Positions 32,333-44,865 of a stretch of DNA of 64,000 bases are shown here, one piece after another. The stretch's first letter is position 1; the number at the start of each line of letters is the position of its first letter. Source of the DNA: Thelephora terrestris (Eukaryota > Basidiomycota > Agaricomycetes > Thelephorales > Thelephoraceae). Location of the stretch: assembly GCA_015956445.1 (NCBI GenBank), contig WIUZ02000006.1, positions 1,054,001 to 1,118,000 of the forward strand, read 5' to 3'. A program made the position numbers and the translations under genes. The notes under the pieces were generated by a model. The model had not been told where the DNA came from. It saw only the letters and a list, made by a program, of their open reading frames with translations, and did no database searches.

Positions 32333-34112
32333 GGAGTCCAATAACAAGTGTAGGAGATGGTTGTGGTCGTGAAAGAAGAGGTGAAGATGCGATGCAGGAA
32401 CGGGCCGGGTCACCACCACCGAACCGAATCGAGCGATTGTGCCAATGTGCCCTGACCTTTTCTGAGTCAGGTGATCTGTGTGATTCACAATCGAGTTTAG
32501 TTGTTTCAATGTTTGGCTAAAGCCTCTAAACCAAACAAAGTACGTCATTTCAATTGGTTACAATTTGCTGAACCAGGCCCAGGCCACTGTACCTCATCCA
32601 TCTTGCGGCTGTGCAGCATAATCGCGCGAATTTGCCCATTGGTCTCGCTATCTTCCCGAGAGTCAAGCTCAAGTTCAAGCTCACTTCTATTGCCCCCATT
32701 CTGTTCCATTCGAGGGTACTTACGTTCCATCTACCGGTCTTGCGCCGGTATTCTCGTTTGGGGCACGAAGCACAGTTGATCCTTCTACGTGAATGAACAC
32801 ATGTAAGTACTTCTGTTCTTGATACTTTCCAGTGCCTTGACAATTTACGAGCTGTGGACGCAGAGAAGCTTAAATGCGAACATTCGACAAGTCGACTATA
32901 GAAGTCATTGAGCTTCCCAGTGCAATATTGACTTCAATCTTATCTAGACACATGCCCGTCGACCTGACTGTGACGGCAGAAGTGTTATTGATTATCTCCC
33001 GGATTCCATGGTAAACGTCAAAATAAATTTATCTCAAGTCAGCCAAAATCAGGAAGTCGCCGGTAGGCGTCTTTCTGTTCACTCCGCTCTAAATTCCCGG
33101 TACTCAGCGAGAGAGGAAGGTTATGGTTCCCCGAGCGGATGGAGGAGCAACATTTTTCCGTCGAAAAGCTTCCTAGGGGCTATCACCGTGATCATGTATA
33201 TTCACTCGCGCGGGCGGAGTCTTCGGGGAATTATTTGGGGTCCTTGTCACCCACTTCTCGGCCCTGCCTTCGGTCCGTGTTGTGCAATGCGGATGACGAA
33301 GGACTGGACGACACCATGCTATGCCTGAACCCGTGCATACCATTCTACGGTTGGATCGGAACCAGCTCTCCGCGGGCGTTGACGTGAATCGTTCTCTGAG
33401 CACCACCGCAGTCCGGATATGCCGGCCCTTGTTTACCAGCTATACGGGCATATCGCGGATCATCGACGGTGGTAACGGTGGTTGGGAGCACGGTGCATGG
33501 GTGACGGGATCGCCATTTGACAATGTACTGCATCATGCATCATGCATCAGAGTCTGCCGCCGGAAAGTCAAAATCATGTGTGGGCATACATCGTCTAAAT
33601 CAGGGAGGATTCGCCACACTTGCACTTGAAATGAAGTGAGGCTCTCACTTTTTCCTCTGCTGCGTTTGACCACTTACGCGACTGTGCAACGGTAATTAAC
33701 AGCGGGATGACATCCTTGCCAACGAACCACGTGAATTGAGACCGCGAGACGGACTCGATGTGAGTGAATCGTAGAACACACTATTTACCATTACTCTGGT
33801 AGTTACTAGTTGAACCTTGGTGTGCATTAGGATCCGGGTAACAACGTGTGGATTAGGAGGGAATAAACCAAGCCGAGCGCCAGGATAAGTATCAGACGAC
33901 GGGGAACAGTGTGATGCGCGTGGCTACAGTCACTTACACTCGCCGATCGCCTCTCTTTCCTTGTCCAGTCGTCTGCCGAACAGCTCGTGAACGTTGCTGG
34001 CATCGTCAACGTAACCTCCCCTTCATCGACGACGACGGCGGCACTCCCACTTCCTCTTTATCTTCTTCTCCCCCACTAATCGCCCACGACTTTCCTTTCC
34101 TAGTCAATCCTT
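32333..34112. other. 1.8 kb without a recognisable gene
   Basis: Upstream region of the preceding gene plus the promoter of the hydrolase. Several 60-106 codon frames lack domains or splice support. A short CATCATG tandem lies near 33533. Confidence 0.4.
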
Positions 34113-37100
34113 ATGGCCTCCGTCTCATCATACCGCACTCACCATCGACGAATTTCCTCAAAGTCCTCTACGATTCGCGGTTCCATGTCTAGAAAGCCTT
34201 CTCACCAGTCTCTCAGCTCGGACGAAGAATCTCCCGAATACGACGACCGCGAGGGCGACGGCGAAAGATTCCCAACCAAATACTCCGCTCACTCTCACTC
34301 CTCACGCGCTTCCTCATCTAAACCGCCCGTCAGTTACGTTGAATATCGCTCTGCCAAACATCAGATGGGTTGTGGCGACCCCACAACCCCCGCAAAGTCC
34401 GTTTCCAGGAAGACGTCGCTGAGTTCGGTTAAAGACCTCATCCTCCGGACTTCTGAGCGTAAAGCCAACTCTAAGGGAAAAGAGAAGGACCCGAGACAGG
34501 ATGGAAAGCACCGACCTATATACACCGAATTGAGGGCCTTCAACACCGACTCTGTCCCATTTGGTAGCGGCGAGATAACTCCGACGCCCGTACGAGGGGG
34601 GCGACCTTCTTTCGGCCCTTCTGTTTCCTCGCATGACTGGTCTGAGCCCACAACGTATTCATTCCGCGATTCGGTTTCTTCCTCCCTCAGTCAATTCGAG
34701 ACGCCCCCTCCCACACCGATCGATGATTCTATGCGGGTCTCAATGGACCGAATTTCCGTCGTAGCGCCCGTCTCAGGTGTCGAAGCTATGGATGCTTTGG
34801 TTGACGGCATGAATGGCTTTGGGGTTGACGACAGGTACCTGAGCAAGCATATGTGGTCTCCGAGACCGTCCAAGACCGAACGGGCAGGTGCCCATCCGTT
34901 ATACCATCCTCCACTCCCACCGCCTCCGCCTGGGATCAGGCTTGGCGGGGCCCTTCCTCGGAAGAAAGGGGAACACTCCACCGACGATGACGATGAAGAA
35001 GAGGGTGATACGTACAATCACAAGGGAAGCAACTCTCGCCGTAGTCGTGAAAAGAGGAAGAACCAACGACCCAAGTCATCCCCGACCACCCCGACCTCTC
35101 CATCGCCGCCCACACCACCTCCTGTTCAATACGAGGCCGCAGACATCGAGTTCCCCCGTGTAAATCCGACCATCGACGAAATCATCAACAAATATGCCTC
35201 CGTCAGGACAAGATCCCCGACACCATCAGTGCCTGGCGCAACCAAGTCTCATAACGTTGTTGTATCTTCGACTCGTACCTCGAATCCCAGAAACCAAACG
35301 AACACACCGGTCAAAGAGCTTGATTCTAATCCTGGCGATGCTTCTGAGGATACTGAAATGGTTTCTCGTTCATCAGTGGACAGCGTCACAGCGGAGGCCA
35401 TGAAAACTGTACGTACCCAGCGGGCCGCGCTCAGCCACAGGCGGCCGCCACTCCAGAACACCCGCTCTTTTTCCAACAACCGGGCTTCTGTATACTCTGA
35501 CAACACTATTGATCTTACCACCCGTTCCCCTCGGTCAGAGAACGGACACGAGCCATCGATCTACTCGTACTCTGTGCACTCGGAACCCACATACGAGTTT
35601 TTGAGCTTGCCTACCTCGAAGCAGCCGCCTGCGTCGCATGCCATCGCCCAGTACCTTCGATCGAAACGGTTGACCACTCTCTTGAAGCTCACACGGTCAC
35701 CCCACGGTTCGCTGGAACATCCGCTTACCGTCAGCCTGGCAGACCTGGGGTGTTCGACTGGCTATCCCCTGGTGGTGTTTCTAGGATTGGGATGCGTTCG
35801 TCATGTGATCGGTGTTTACGACGAGATGGCTGAGTGTTTGGGGTTGCGGCTTATCGCCATTGACAGGTATGACTGTCATTCTTTCGATATCGAATTTTCC
35901 TGACCGAGAATTACACAGGTGGGGACTAGGGAGGACACAAAGACCGCGCCAAAAATCTGCTCGCGGTATTCCTGAATGGGCTTCGGTCGTCAACGAGGTT
36001 CTCGACCAGCTGGGCATTGATCAGTGCAGCGTCATGGCCCATTCAGCTGGTTCTCCTTACGCGTTGGCCTTTGCGAATCGGTATCCTCACCGGGTGCTGG
36101 GTGACGTTTGTCTGTTGGCCCCTTGGGTTGGGGAGGGAGGTGAGTCATGGTGTTGTCCAGGACTACCCGGCGACTAATCACGATTGTAGCTGGTTACAAG
36201 TGGTTGAAGTACGTCCCTAACGGGCTTCTCAGGACTGCGCAGGCAGCGGAGTGGAAGGTCCAGGCTTGGATGCTGGGCAAACCTCCAACAATCGCTTACG
36301 AAGGTATCGGATTCGATCTGCAGAAGGAAAAGGAGCAGATCAGCCACAACGGTCAGAGCCTTGACCCCACATCGCTGCCCTCTCCCTGCGGAAGCGATCA
36401 GCACCTCGCTAGTTCCCCAGTCACTGGTAGGCCAAGCATCAGTTCAAGCGTGTTCAGTGATTATGACGACCTTCGAGACTTCGAAGGGAGGTTCGAGAGT
36501 CAAAGCACGGTTGGGGCTCTTCCAAGTCGACAGCTTGAGAAGGTGCAGGCGACTGACGACAAACGGGCGAAGAAAAAGGGATCGAGGACCTTTTTCAAGC
36601 TGAAAGGCGGGAACCCTCACCCTCCGTCACCTCCTCCAGAGAAGATCACGCCGTCTGCTCCTAGGACGCTCAAAGCTCTCCGGTCCATGGGTTCTCTCCG
36701 GGGGAAGGACAAAAATTCTTCGCGGAGGCCGAAAACCGCGCCAAAACCCCCACTCTCATCCCCCCAACTTCCTCAAATTGACACGAAGCTTGAGTTTGGG
36801 ATCGAGAATTGGAAATCGCGGACGCCGTCGCCTGCTGAACCCCCGCCGAGCTCCTTCAAGCGCCTTGAGGGAGTGCGTTCGATCTCGCTGGGCACAACAA
36901 ACAGCAGGTCACCGTATTCCTACTACCCACCTTCGCCACCCATTCCCTCTCTCCCCACGACTCCGACCAGTCAGACTCATACCGGTTCATCATACGATGC
37001 ATCGCTAGCCAGTGCTCTGATCGCAGCCTCGCACGCTGAATCCGCTAAAGGGACGCACAACGACCTTCTCCTGATCCTAAATCACGATCGTGTTCCGTGG

Positions 37101-37411
37101 GGATTCTCGTATCAGGAATACCCTCACACGGTCGCCGTGTGGTATGGGGATAAGGATGAACGGATCGCTGTGAGTGCCGTGAGGTGGTTGGAGCAGACCA
37201 TGGGCACAGAAAGGTGTAAGGTTGAGGTAGTGAAGGGTGCTGACCATGGGTTGATGTATAACACGAATGTCGTGCTCGATGTCTTCGACAAGGTTCACGA
37301 GTACGCGAAGATGTGTACGTACTTCGATGTCCTCGACGTGCTACAGTGTGCTTACCGCGTGTTTTGTATACAGGGAAACGAGCATCACCGTCGCTGCGGT
37401 CAGAGATCTAA
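34113..37411 (+). CDS. Large alpha/beta-hydrolase with long disordered regions
   Basis: 1,045 residues in four exons: 34113-35866, 35919-36139, 36190-37314, 37374-37411. About 500 N-terminal residues are Ser/Pro-rich and disordered, with proline runs and acidic patches. The hydrolase fold starts near residue 540 (TVSLADLGCSTGYPLVVFLG, then LGCVRHVIG) and continues with WGLGRT. The nucleophile elbow is SVMAHSAGSPYAL with Ser627. A ~300-residue disordered insert follows. The fold resumes at VAVWYGDKDERI (candidate Asp 979/981) and VVKGADHGLMY (His1011). It ends EYAKMWKRASPSLRSEI across the last splice. Substrate unknown; the arrangement suggests a cytosolic, phospho-regulated enzyme. All junctions are in phase. 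Confidence 0.85.
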
Positions 37412-38004
37412 CGCCCGTTGGGATTACATAGGTACGTCTCGACATTCCACTCCAATCGTTCTGTCTTGTCTCATCCCTTCGTCAAGATCGTTTTCTTTAT
37501 TGGCTTCCCCCTTAAGGTGGTTTTGTTTGCAAGCCCATTCGTTCGTTGTTTAATTATACCCCCCCTCATTACATCTACCCGATTCCCCCCCTCCCCCCTC
37601 CAACCCAGAAGAGAGCCACACCAAGTCATCCCATCATCACTTTGCAACACACAATCGCACGCGTCCCCCACAGTCACTCCCTTGTTTGTTACTTGACTTT
37701 ATTCCTTGAATTATATCTGCGCATGCACAATCATATTATATCCCACTGAGATCCTCCATTTTGCCTTTTAAGCCTTCATTTATTTTTTTTCTTTTACCGA
37801 CTCCGTACTCTAATAACCGTTCGGATTTTTTGGGGACACAGTTACAGTAGCTTGGGTATCTCTTCATCTCTCTTTTCATTGTACTTATCTTGTGTATATC
37901 AACAATTCTCTGTCTTCTCGCGCGCAACTTTTTCACCTGTCGTTTTCGCAAAATAGACATGTCCAGTTCTTCACTTTGTTGTTGAAAGATCGTGCAACGA
38001 GAAC
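37412..38004. other. Intergenic between hydrolase and tRNA
   Basis: 3' UTR of the hydrolase, rich in T and C. No gene seen. Confidence 0.4.
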
Positions 38005-38010
38005 AAAAAA
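38005..38010 (-). terminator. Pol III terminator of tRNA-Pro
   Basis: Run of six T on the minus strand beginning four bases after the tRNA 3' end. Confidence 0.8.
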
Positions 38011-38013
38011 GAG

Positions 38014-38085
38014 GGGCCCAACCCGGGTTCGAACCGGGGATCCCTTGCACCCAAAGCAAGTATCCTACCACTAGACCATTGGGCC
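38014..38085 (-). tRNA. tRNA-Pro (anticodon UGG)
   Basis: 72-nt cloverleaf without intron. Acceptor stem GGCCCAA pairs with TTGGGCC; D arm contains GTCTAGTGGTAGGAT; anticodon stem CTTGC/GCAAG encloses the loop TTTGGGT, giving TGG; T arm CCCGG-TTCGAAC-CCGGG. Internal boxes A and B are intact. Reads CCA and probably other Pro codons. Confidence 0.96.
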
Positions 38086-38260
38086 TGATCTTGAACGACG
38101 GACCCCATCGGTTACGGTCTCACTTCGAGGCGATCAAGTGACAAACCTCAGAAAAAGTGGAATCTATTGCGATGGTGATAATGATAACAAGAACGACATG
38201 AAGGGCGCGGCCTTGATTCTCCAGACCTGCATTGGAGGAAAACGATACATCGTACCTGTC

Positions 38261-41200
38261 TTAATCCCATTGTATCCTTTCGGCGTAGCGTCGGATGTCA
38301 GACACGAGATTTTCTTGCACTTCGTCGGCCGCCCCAGTTGCGACTTTTAGAATGATCTCGCTCAGGGGCGTCGAACCCAGAATGTCGACGTGGTCTGCAG
38401 TGTAACCTCCACCGCGAGGAAGACCCGGGACGGGGTTGTGAGGAAACTGGGTTTGGAGAAAATGATTGTGAGCATCTATAACCATTCAGACGGCTTTTCC
38501 GTCGTGACGGTACCTCCACAGTTGTGACCTTTATCCCCGCCGGGTTCCACCTCTTCCTCTTCCATCCCTCAACGCACATCGCACCAAGGCTCAGCAAGCT
38601 GACCGTTCCGTCGCCCTCACCCATTTTCACTCCATTGAGGACCTATAACACAGTGATCAGGGACCCGGCGAGCACAGCTATATTGTGGACTGTGAACCTT
38701 GGGATTTACTGTATGGTCAGTATACTCGTGATCGATGCAACTTGGTTTGTGTAGCGGTAGGTCCAGAGGGGACCTTGTGGTCCCACAGTTCGACTCCCCC
38801 GGGCATTCCGATTGTTCTGCGTCCGCCAGAGTGTCGTCGTGTTCGTATTGACCACGAGTGTACCTATGCATGATGTCAGGAAGCGACGAGACTCTGGCCA
38901 TCCTAGTTGCCATACCAATACGAACGCTGGGGGAGGGAGCCGTGGTAAGTGAAATATCTCGTTTTCGAGTGAGAAGCAGCCCACCTCTGTATCCTTCCCG
39001 TGGCCGTACACACAGAAAAACTTCATCGAAGGAGCGTTCGGGAGCCTAATTTCCAACGGATTCGTCCACTTCGTGTGGTCACGATCATTCGCCTTCAATT
39101 TCTTCTCGTCTTTCTCAATACCATACGAAAAGTTTGTGGCCAGCATTTTCTTTTGGGAGTCAGCTATATTTTCTCGCGAAACGTCATCGGGAATCCAAAC
39201 CTGGAAAGTAGTTGGTGTATGTTCCAGGATCCACGTCCCTGCGTTATCAGCCGTCATGTTCTTCGCCTTCGCGTCGTTCAACTTGGCTCGGAACGCGATA
39301 AGCTCTCCATGGGAGTGATCGGCCCCGTCGACATCATCTGGCGCGTGAGTCGAGTTTCCCCAAATAACGTCGCCACCCTGTAAGTCGCCTTTGAGCCCCT
39401 CACTAATAGACGGGGACCTCAAAGGGGCCTACCTTGACCCACATACTGGCACTGCCAACCCAGCTGCGGAACAATCTCGCTCGCTCTTTCCTCGAAAAAA
39501 ACCGTTCGAGAACTTGGGGATATGCGGTTAGCATCGTCTCATCGAAAGGCACAGGCACGCCGTACCATAGGCACCTGCAGGGTTCACCTGAACTGTGTCC
39601 TTCATCTCTCCCGACAGGAATGCAGCCATCGCTTTGGCCTAAAGTACACACCGTCTTTAGGTGGTCCAACAGAAAACCCTTTCGAAAAAACGTACCACAC
39701 CCTTCCCAATAGTTAGCCTCATCAACCAGCAACGAAAAGATCGTCGCGTACCAGATGTGTGCCAGCAATGGAGACGAAGGATTCGACGTGGTCCTGAGTC
39801 AATACCGCTATGGATCAACATAGGGAAAGGTAGGAACGCCCCCTTACACGTACCTCAACCCAGTTAGGCCCACCGCCTCCGTGCTCTGGCGACTCGACCC
39901 ATTTGAAACTACGGTGGTGAGTAATCGAATCCGCCGTCAAAAGTGACGATCAGGCAGAATACCTACAAATACTGATCGCCAAGAGGCACGGTCAGGGACA
40001 ATGAAGTTCGAGAGAGCACGAGTGGAAGTTATTAACCAGCGTGACCTAACATGATAGTCAGTTCGCTGCATGGAGCGTGCTAATGCTTTCGACAAACAGT
40101 TGTTCCCATGGAGTGTGCAGCAATGACAGTCTTCCTCTTCTGTCGCTTTCTGTATCAGGGGAGATTGAGGATGATACAAACTCGACGGGGGTAGAGCCGT
40201 ACTTGAACCCCTCGATCGTACTCTTCAGTTTCGAGAAATACCCGTCACGTTCCTCCAAGTTCCAGCACGACAGTCTCCAGTCATAAGGTGCCAAATACAG
40301 GTTGTTCGTGTCATAGTTGACGACAGCTAGGTTCTCGATGATCTTGGACCTTGATGGGCCGGGTTCAGCTGATGATCTAAACAAACTGGAGGCGACATGC
40401 ACCCACCATAACCAATACCCTTGGATGAAGGTGCTGGCTGCGTCGATGCCCTCCACAGAACGCACTTTAGCGCCAGGCGGATCGAGTCCGGTCTCAGGGT
40501 CAAGCATGAGACTCGCCATCCACCGCTCCTTGTTGAACGTGACTTGGGAAACCATTGAGAAGCCACCCCAGACTTTTTGCCTAAAGAATCTTCGAAGTTC
40601 TGGGGTCGTTGACCAAGATTCCAAACTCTGAAAACGACTTGGTCAAGTATGCGAAGTGATCGCACAGGCGAGGGACCCACCGTTGAAATAATACCAGGGA
40701 TCAAAACCAGAGGGTATTTTGCCTCTAGTCCTCTGGATTTCATCTCTTCACCGACTTGGAACTCCCGCCCGTCGTTGGCTAGCTTCCACGGTTCAGGTAT
40801 GTTGCTCTTGAAGCGTTCCCACTCGGCTGAGAAGTCGAATTGGGGCATGGAGGGCATCGTGATATCGTAGTCATCGAGGAAGAGTTGAAGATTCTCAGGG
40901 AGGGCTGGGAGAGTTGAAGGAGGGATAAACCAGCCCGCTAAGAGCAATCCAACTATAAAAGACGATGTACACGTGCCGTTGTTGAGCGATAAGCTCCCGT
41001 GATGATGGTGGATAAGACGCAACTGATGATCCCCAGTGGGAACAAAAACCTCCTCTTGGCCAGAACAGACCTATTTTCCGACTATCACGGGGTAAGCCTC
41101 GTGTGGACGGTTCCAAGTTAACGCCGCGATACCTCTTGTTTGTGCTTCCTTAGCTTGCTCTTCAGACCCTTCACGTTCTCCTTCAGGATATTTGTGTCGT

Positions 41201-41366
41201 CCGGTAACGGTGTTCCAGGGTCTGAGCTCGGGGGTTGGTCTGGCGGATCTAACACCCGGATGGCGGGTGCAACTGTCCCCGACCTGTTGAAATCTACAGC
41301 TGTCGAACCAGCATCGGGTGTATCTTCGCGTTCTCTCTCGGGTTTTCTGCGGTTTTTTCCTGCCAT
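38261..41366 (-). CDS. LRO1: Phospholipid:diacylglycerol acyltransferase (PDAT, Lro1)
   Basis: ER enzyme moving an acyl chain from phospholipid to diacylglycerol to make storage triacylglycerol. 684 residues in 19 exons: 41133-41366, 41024-41054, 40681-40952, 40407-40627, 40203-40349, 40098-40149, 40037-40045, 39967-39971, 39854-39908, 39752-39793, 39696-39701, 39566-39638, 39433-39512, 39201-39377, 38985-39149, 38922-38926, 38698-38863, 38514-38642, 38261-38446. A basic N-terminus leads to one membrane span (FLFPLGIIIGLLLAGWF). The LCAT fold follows: PLVLIPGIIST, APYDWRLS, HSMGTTVTLYFFKWVE (Ser315), LSGEMKDTVQ, ERFFSRKERARLF, KWTNPLEI, GEGDGTVSLLSLG (Asp591) and TADHVDILGS (His642). Four exons are only 5-9 nt; each restores a conserved block and the length matches yeast Lro1. 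Confidence 0.94.
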
Positions 41367-43005
41367 ACCAGAGCGAAAAACTTGCAAGTACACGAAGGGG
41401 GTGATGGGCGAAATGAGAATGGGGGATGATCGCGTTTGATGCGCCCCAGAAACTTTATGTCAAACACGTGGCGACGTCATGGATCGGGTGAGGCCAAAAT
41501 GAAATATTTATTGCAACCGAGCCGGGGTGTGTGGTTAACACGTTGTCGGGGTTTCGCAGTCCGTGTGCGATAGCAACTTAAATCTAGTAGGTCACAGGAG
41601 GGCGTAGGTACACGAGGGTTTCATGGACATCGAGAGATCTAGGGCACGTTGTTTGGGGATTGGGGGGACAATCGCCACTTCCGTCACTTGGATAGATTGG
41701 TGTTTGCAAGTTGCAGGTTCTCCACCATCGACGGGGCAGGGACGCACCTGGTGTTTGCCCTAGCGAATCTCATGATACCGAACACCACAAGCAATGAACT
41801 TGGGTTAGTATACGTTGTCCCCACACTACAAGAGCAGATGGCAAGTCACTCTCCGCGCTATCCGAACGAATGCACAAGATCCACGGGCAATGAGCAGCAT
41901 CCCCCCACACTCTGTGTCGGGTAGGAGTGCAGGAGTGTCCCGGCCAAGCTTTCGGACGTCCCAACACATAACAATGGCCACGGCCAGGACGTGTGCCGAA
42001 GCTACGACTGACAAGATAGTTAAGGGAAGCGGCCCACCCTTGTTGATACCACCAGACCCGCTATCCGGGGTAAAGGACCGGACGTCCGTCGAAGCGTACG
42101 GTTGTGGATGATACAGCTGTGTGGGGTAACAGAACGACGAACCGATAGTATGGGATACTGGTGGCGGAAGCGTGGGGGCTTGTATTTTTGATGGCTTGTA
42201 CGAGAGTTTGATGGCATCGAGAGTGCCATTGAGGTAGATGTGGACACGGAAGTGTGATGGATCCCAGCGACCCTATCGAGCTGGGCGTCGCCCAACACTT
42301 TTGATCAAAAATGGGGGAAGCACCCTGCAGCTGTAAGCATATCGACTACCACGGTATCAATGCAGTAACGCTCCGAGGCCTAGGCCAACCCAAGAACGAT
42401 AAGGCAAGGGCACGAACCAGAAGCGCCGTCTACTCGGACGACTGTTGCACTTATGAAATCGTTGCTAACATCGTTTTTTCCGCAGCCTACGTAAACGCTA
42501 TTGATGTTGGATTCCTGAAGCTAGAATCTGACCCTGCAACGCACAGTACAGTCCCCATTGGGGAAGACGGTGGTCAGGTGGACCCGACCACGTTCGTCGA
42601 TGCATGGGGCTCACCCGGGCCGCAGATTCTGATATAAAGGCATGGGGACCATGGATAGTCAATGGTGATGATAGGGTTAGCCAATTGAACTGGGAAATGC
42701 AAGTGAATTGAGACCTGATTGACGGATAAAAAAAGACGGGGTGGGAGCAGCAGTAACAAGAGCGCACGCACCGCAAAAATACTTTCGAGCGGGCCGGGAC
42801 GACGAGAAAAGGAGAGTGTGGGCTGCGAAAGAAAAGGGGGATGATTGGATTTAAGGAAAAGGAAGTTATATCGAGGTTGAACTCGTGGTTACCAGAATGA
42901 TGAAATGATCAGAGTATGTGGCTTGTCGATCACTCCCCTTCTCGATTCGGACATGTCTGACAATTGACCACCACAACCGCCGCGTACCCCTCCGTCAGCT
43001 CAACG
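41367..43005. other. 1.6 kb without a firm gene
   Basis: Divergent space between PDAT and IES1. A minus frame at 41826-42014 has a hydrophobic start (VVASAHVLAVAIVMC) and might be an exon of a small membrane or secreted protein. A plus frame at 42311-42637 (108 codons) contains a CSC...CC pattern. Neither gave a consistent model. Confidence 0.35.
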
Positions 43006-44865
43006 ATGCCCGCTGCGACCCCCGCTGCCAACAAGCAGCAGAAGGAGAAAAAGATCATCGCCCTCAAATACACTGACGGCCATCCTCTCACTCGACTGGA
43101 CCTCCAATATGATCTTCTCCACCACATATTCTCAGACCCACACAAGGTCTTCACCAACCCCTACCCAACAAACCCCGGTCAGACCCCCCAGCCGAAGCTC
43201 ACCTTCAAAGATCTCTATCTCAACACCATCCTCCATTCACCCAAGTGTTCAAGAGGCCCGCGCGACAAGGCTCTCGAAAACCAAGATTTTGGAACCGAAT
43301 TTGCGAAGATGTCTCTACTCACAAACGTTGGAAGGATCAACACCACCATGGCTTGTCAGTGCTCCGTCTTCTGATTTTCCGAACACGCTCTGCTCACTCA
43401 CGTCCTTCCTTCAGTCTTCCCGGAACTTCGGACTCAACTACGGACCTATCATCCCGTCCCGCCGCTCCAGAAGACCGACGGAAACCTCCAAGATGCCCCG
43501 AGGATAAAGAACATTCTCAAAGATTGTTTCCTGCCATCAGAGGGCAAAGGTGCCCCGTCTCCTAGTCCAACGGAGATCCTCGCTCGTCAGGTACGTCCTC
43601 TCTGAAACATCCGCGCTCCCCCACACTTACGTACGCCCCCACTCGCCGCTCGTCTGTTCCCCTCCCAGAATCGAGGTCAATCACCACCAACAACGGTCGT
43701 AAACTTGCTGTTCGCGATAACCAGTCCCAGTCACTCACCCGTACGTCCCTTGGCTTGTGATCCCCGGTGATCGGCCTCATTAGGAATCCCAACCAACGTC
43801 TCTCACATTCATCTCGGGTGATAGATTGTGGCGCGGAACCACTTAAACGCCGGTTACAACCTCGAATGGGCTGACCTGTTCACTCCGGTTCCGTACTCTT
43901 CCGCCTCAAGGGCACAGGCTTTTCTCTGGCTATGTTACCATTATCTGGAATCCACTACGGGAAACCCGTATGCGGACGAATTTGCTTCCAACCACCCCGG
44001 TTTGGCGCCCCAGCTAGTGCCGTTAACATCCGAGGCTATGGAAGCCGAGAATGTTGACACTGGCGAGGAACTTGCATGGGGCGTACAAATGGCTGAGAAG
44101 AGGCGAGAATTTTTGGCCAAGGTCAAAGTTGAGAAGGAACAAGAGGAACGGGATAAAGCAAAGGTCAAGGAGCAGGAACGGGAAAGGCTGGTCAGTGGGC
44201 TGACGGGTGGTCATCCAAAGTCTACAGCTCGGAGGACCTCATCGGCTCATCCCCACCCTGGGGGTTCCAGCCGCTCGAGAAAGAACAAGCATGCATCAGG
44301 TTCTCGAACAGAGCGGGATGGTATGCCTTTTTTGTACTAATGTCGCTCCCTACTGACGGTGGAGCTGTAGCGTTATCTCCATCGGCCTTCTCATTACGGA
44401 ACCGTGAACTAGATGGGCGACCTCTGTCGCCGTACTCGCGTTCACAGAGTGGGACCCATGATCCCCGGCGAAGCACAACTCGACGGTCGGCTTCAGACTC
44501 TTATCATCTCCCTCCACCAGGTTGGCCGAGGAGGACGCTTGTGGACAACGCATTCCAACTTGCGTTGACTACCGATCCACTTGCCGACTCGGGCGAGGAA
44601 GATGAGGACGCCCGTTGCGATTATAGTGAGTTGTGTAAAGACGTTATGGTCCCAATAACAATACTGAACTGTGTCTTTTTTTCCCATGCTAGTATTCCGG
44701 TTACATGTCGTGAACCGGCTGCGCGGGCGTGCTCCAACACCAGAGACTGATGAGACGGGCCTGACCCCGTCTGCTTCAACTCCCATAAACATCATGAGAC
44801 ACAGCGACAGCCAGGACATCTCTGCCTCCCCAGATACACCACCAGACCAACGGAGGTTCTACTGA
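43006..44865 (+). CDS. IES1: INO80 chromatin-remodelling complex subunit Ies1
   Basis: Nuclear subunit of the fungal INO80 remodeller. 506 residues in six exons: 43006-43354, 43415-43590, 43669-43740, 43825-44320, 44371-44625, 44693-44865. Conserved blocks of fungal Ies1 are present: LTRLDLQYDLLHHIFSDPHK, VFTNPYP, TFKDLYLNTILHSPKCS, LLTNVGRINTTMAFFPELRT, LRTYHPVPPLQ, LQDAPRIKNILKD, TVVNLLFAI, then SRAQAFLWLCYHYLE. A charged coiled segment (EKRREFLAKVKVEKEQEERD) and a disordered Ser/Arg-rich tail follow. The ATG at 43006 is the first after an in-frame stop. All junctions are in phase. Fungal-specific; recognition rests on the block order. Confidence 0.85.

Noticed and set aside
33008-33629. 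Overlapping 60-106 codon frames on both strands
   Set aside because: No domain, no shared phase across splice sites.
38261-39422. Read-through frames across the 3' half of PDAT
   Set aside because: They run through introns and lose the conserved blocks that the spliced model restores.
41826-42637. Candidate small secreted or membrane frames on both strands
   Set aside because: Hydrophobic or Cys-containing pieces exist but no complete model could be built.
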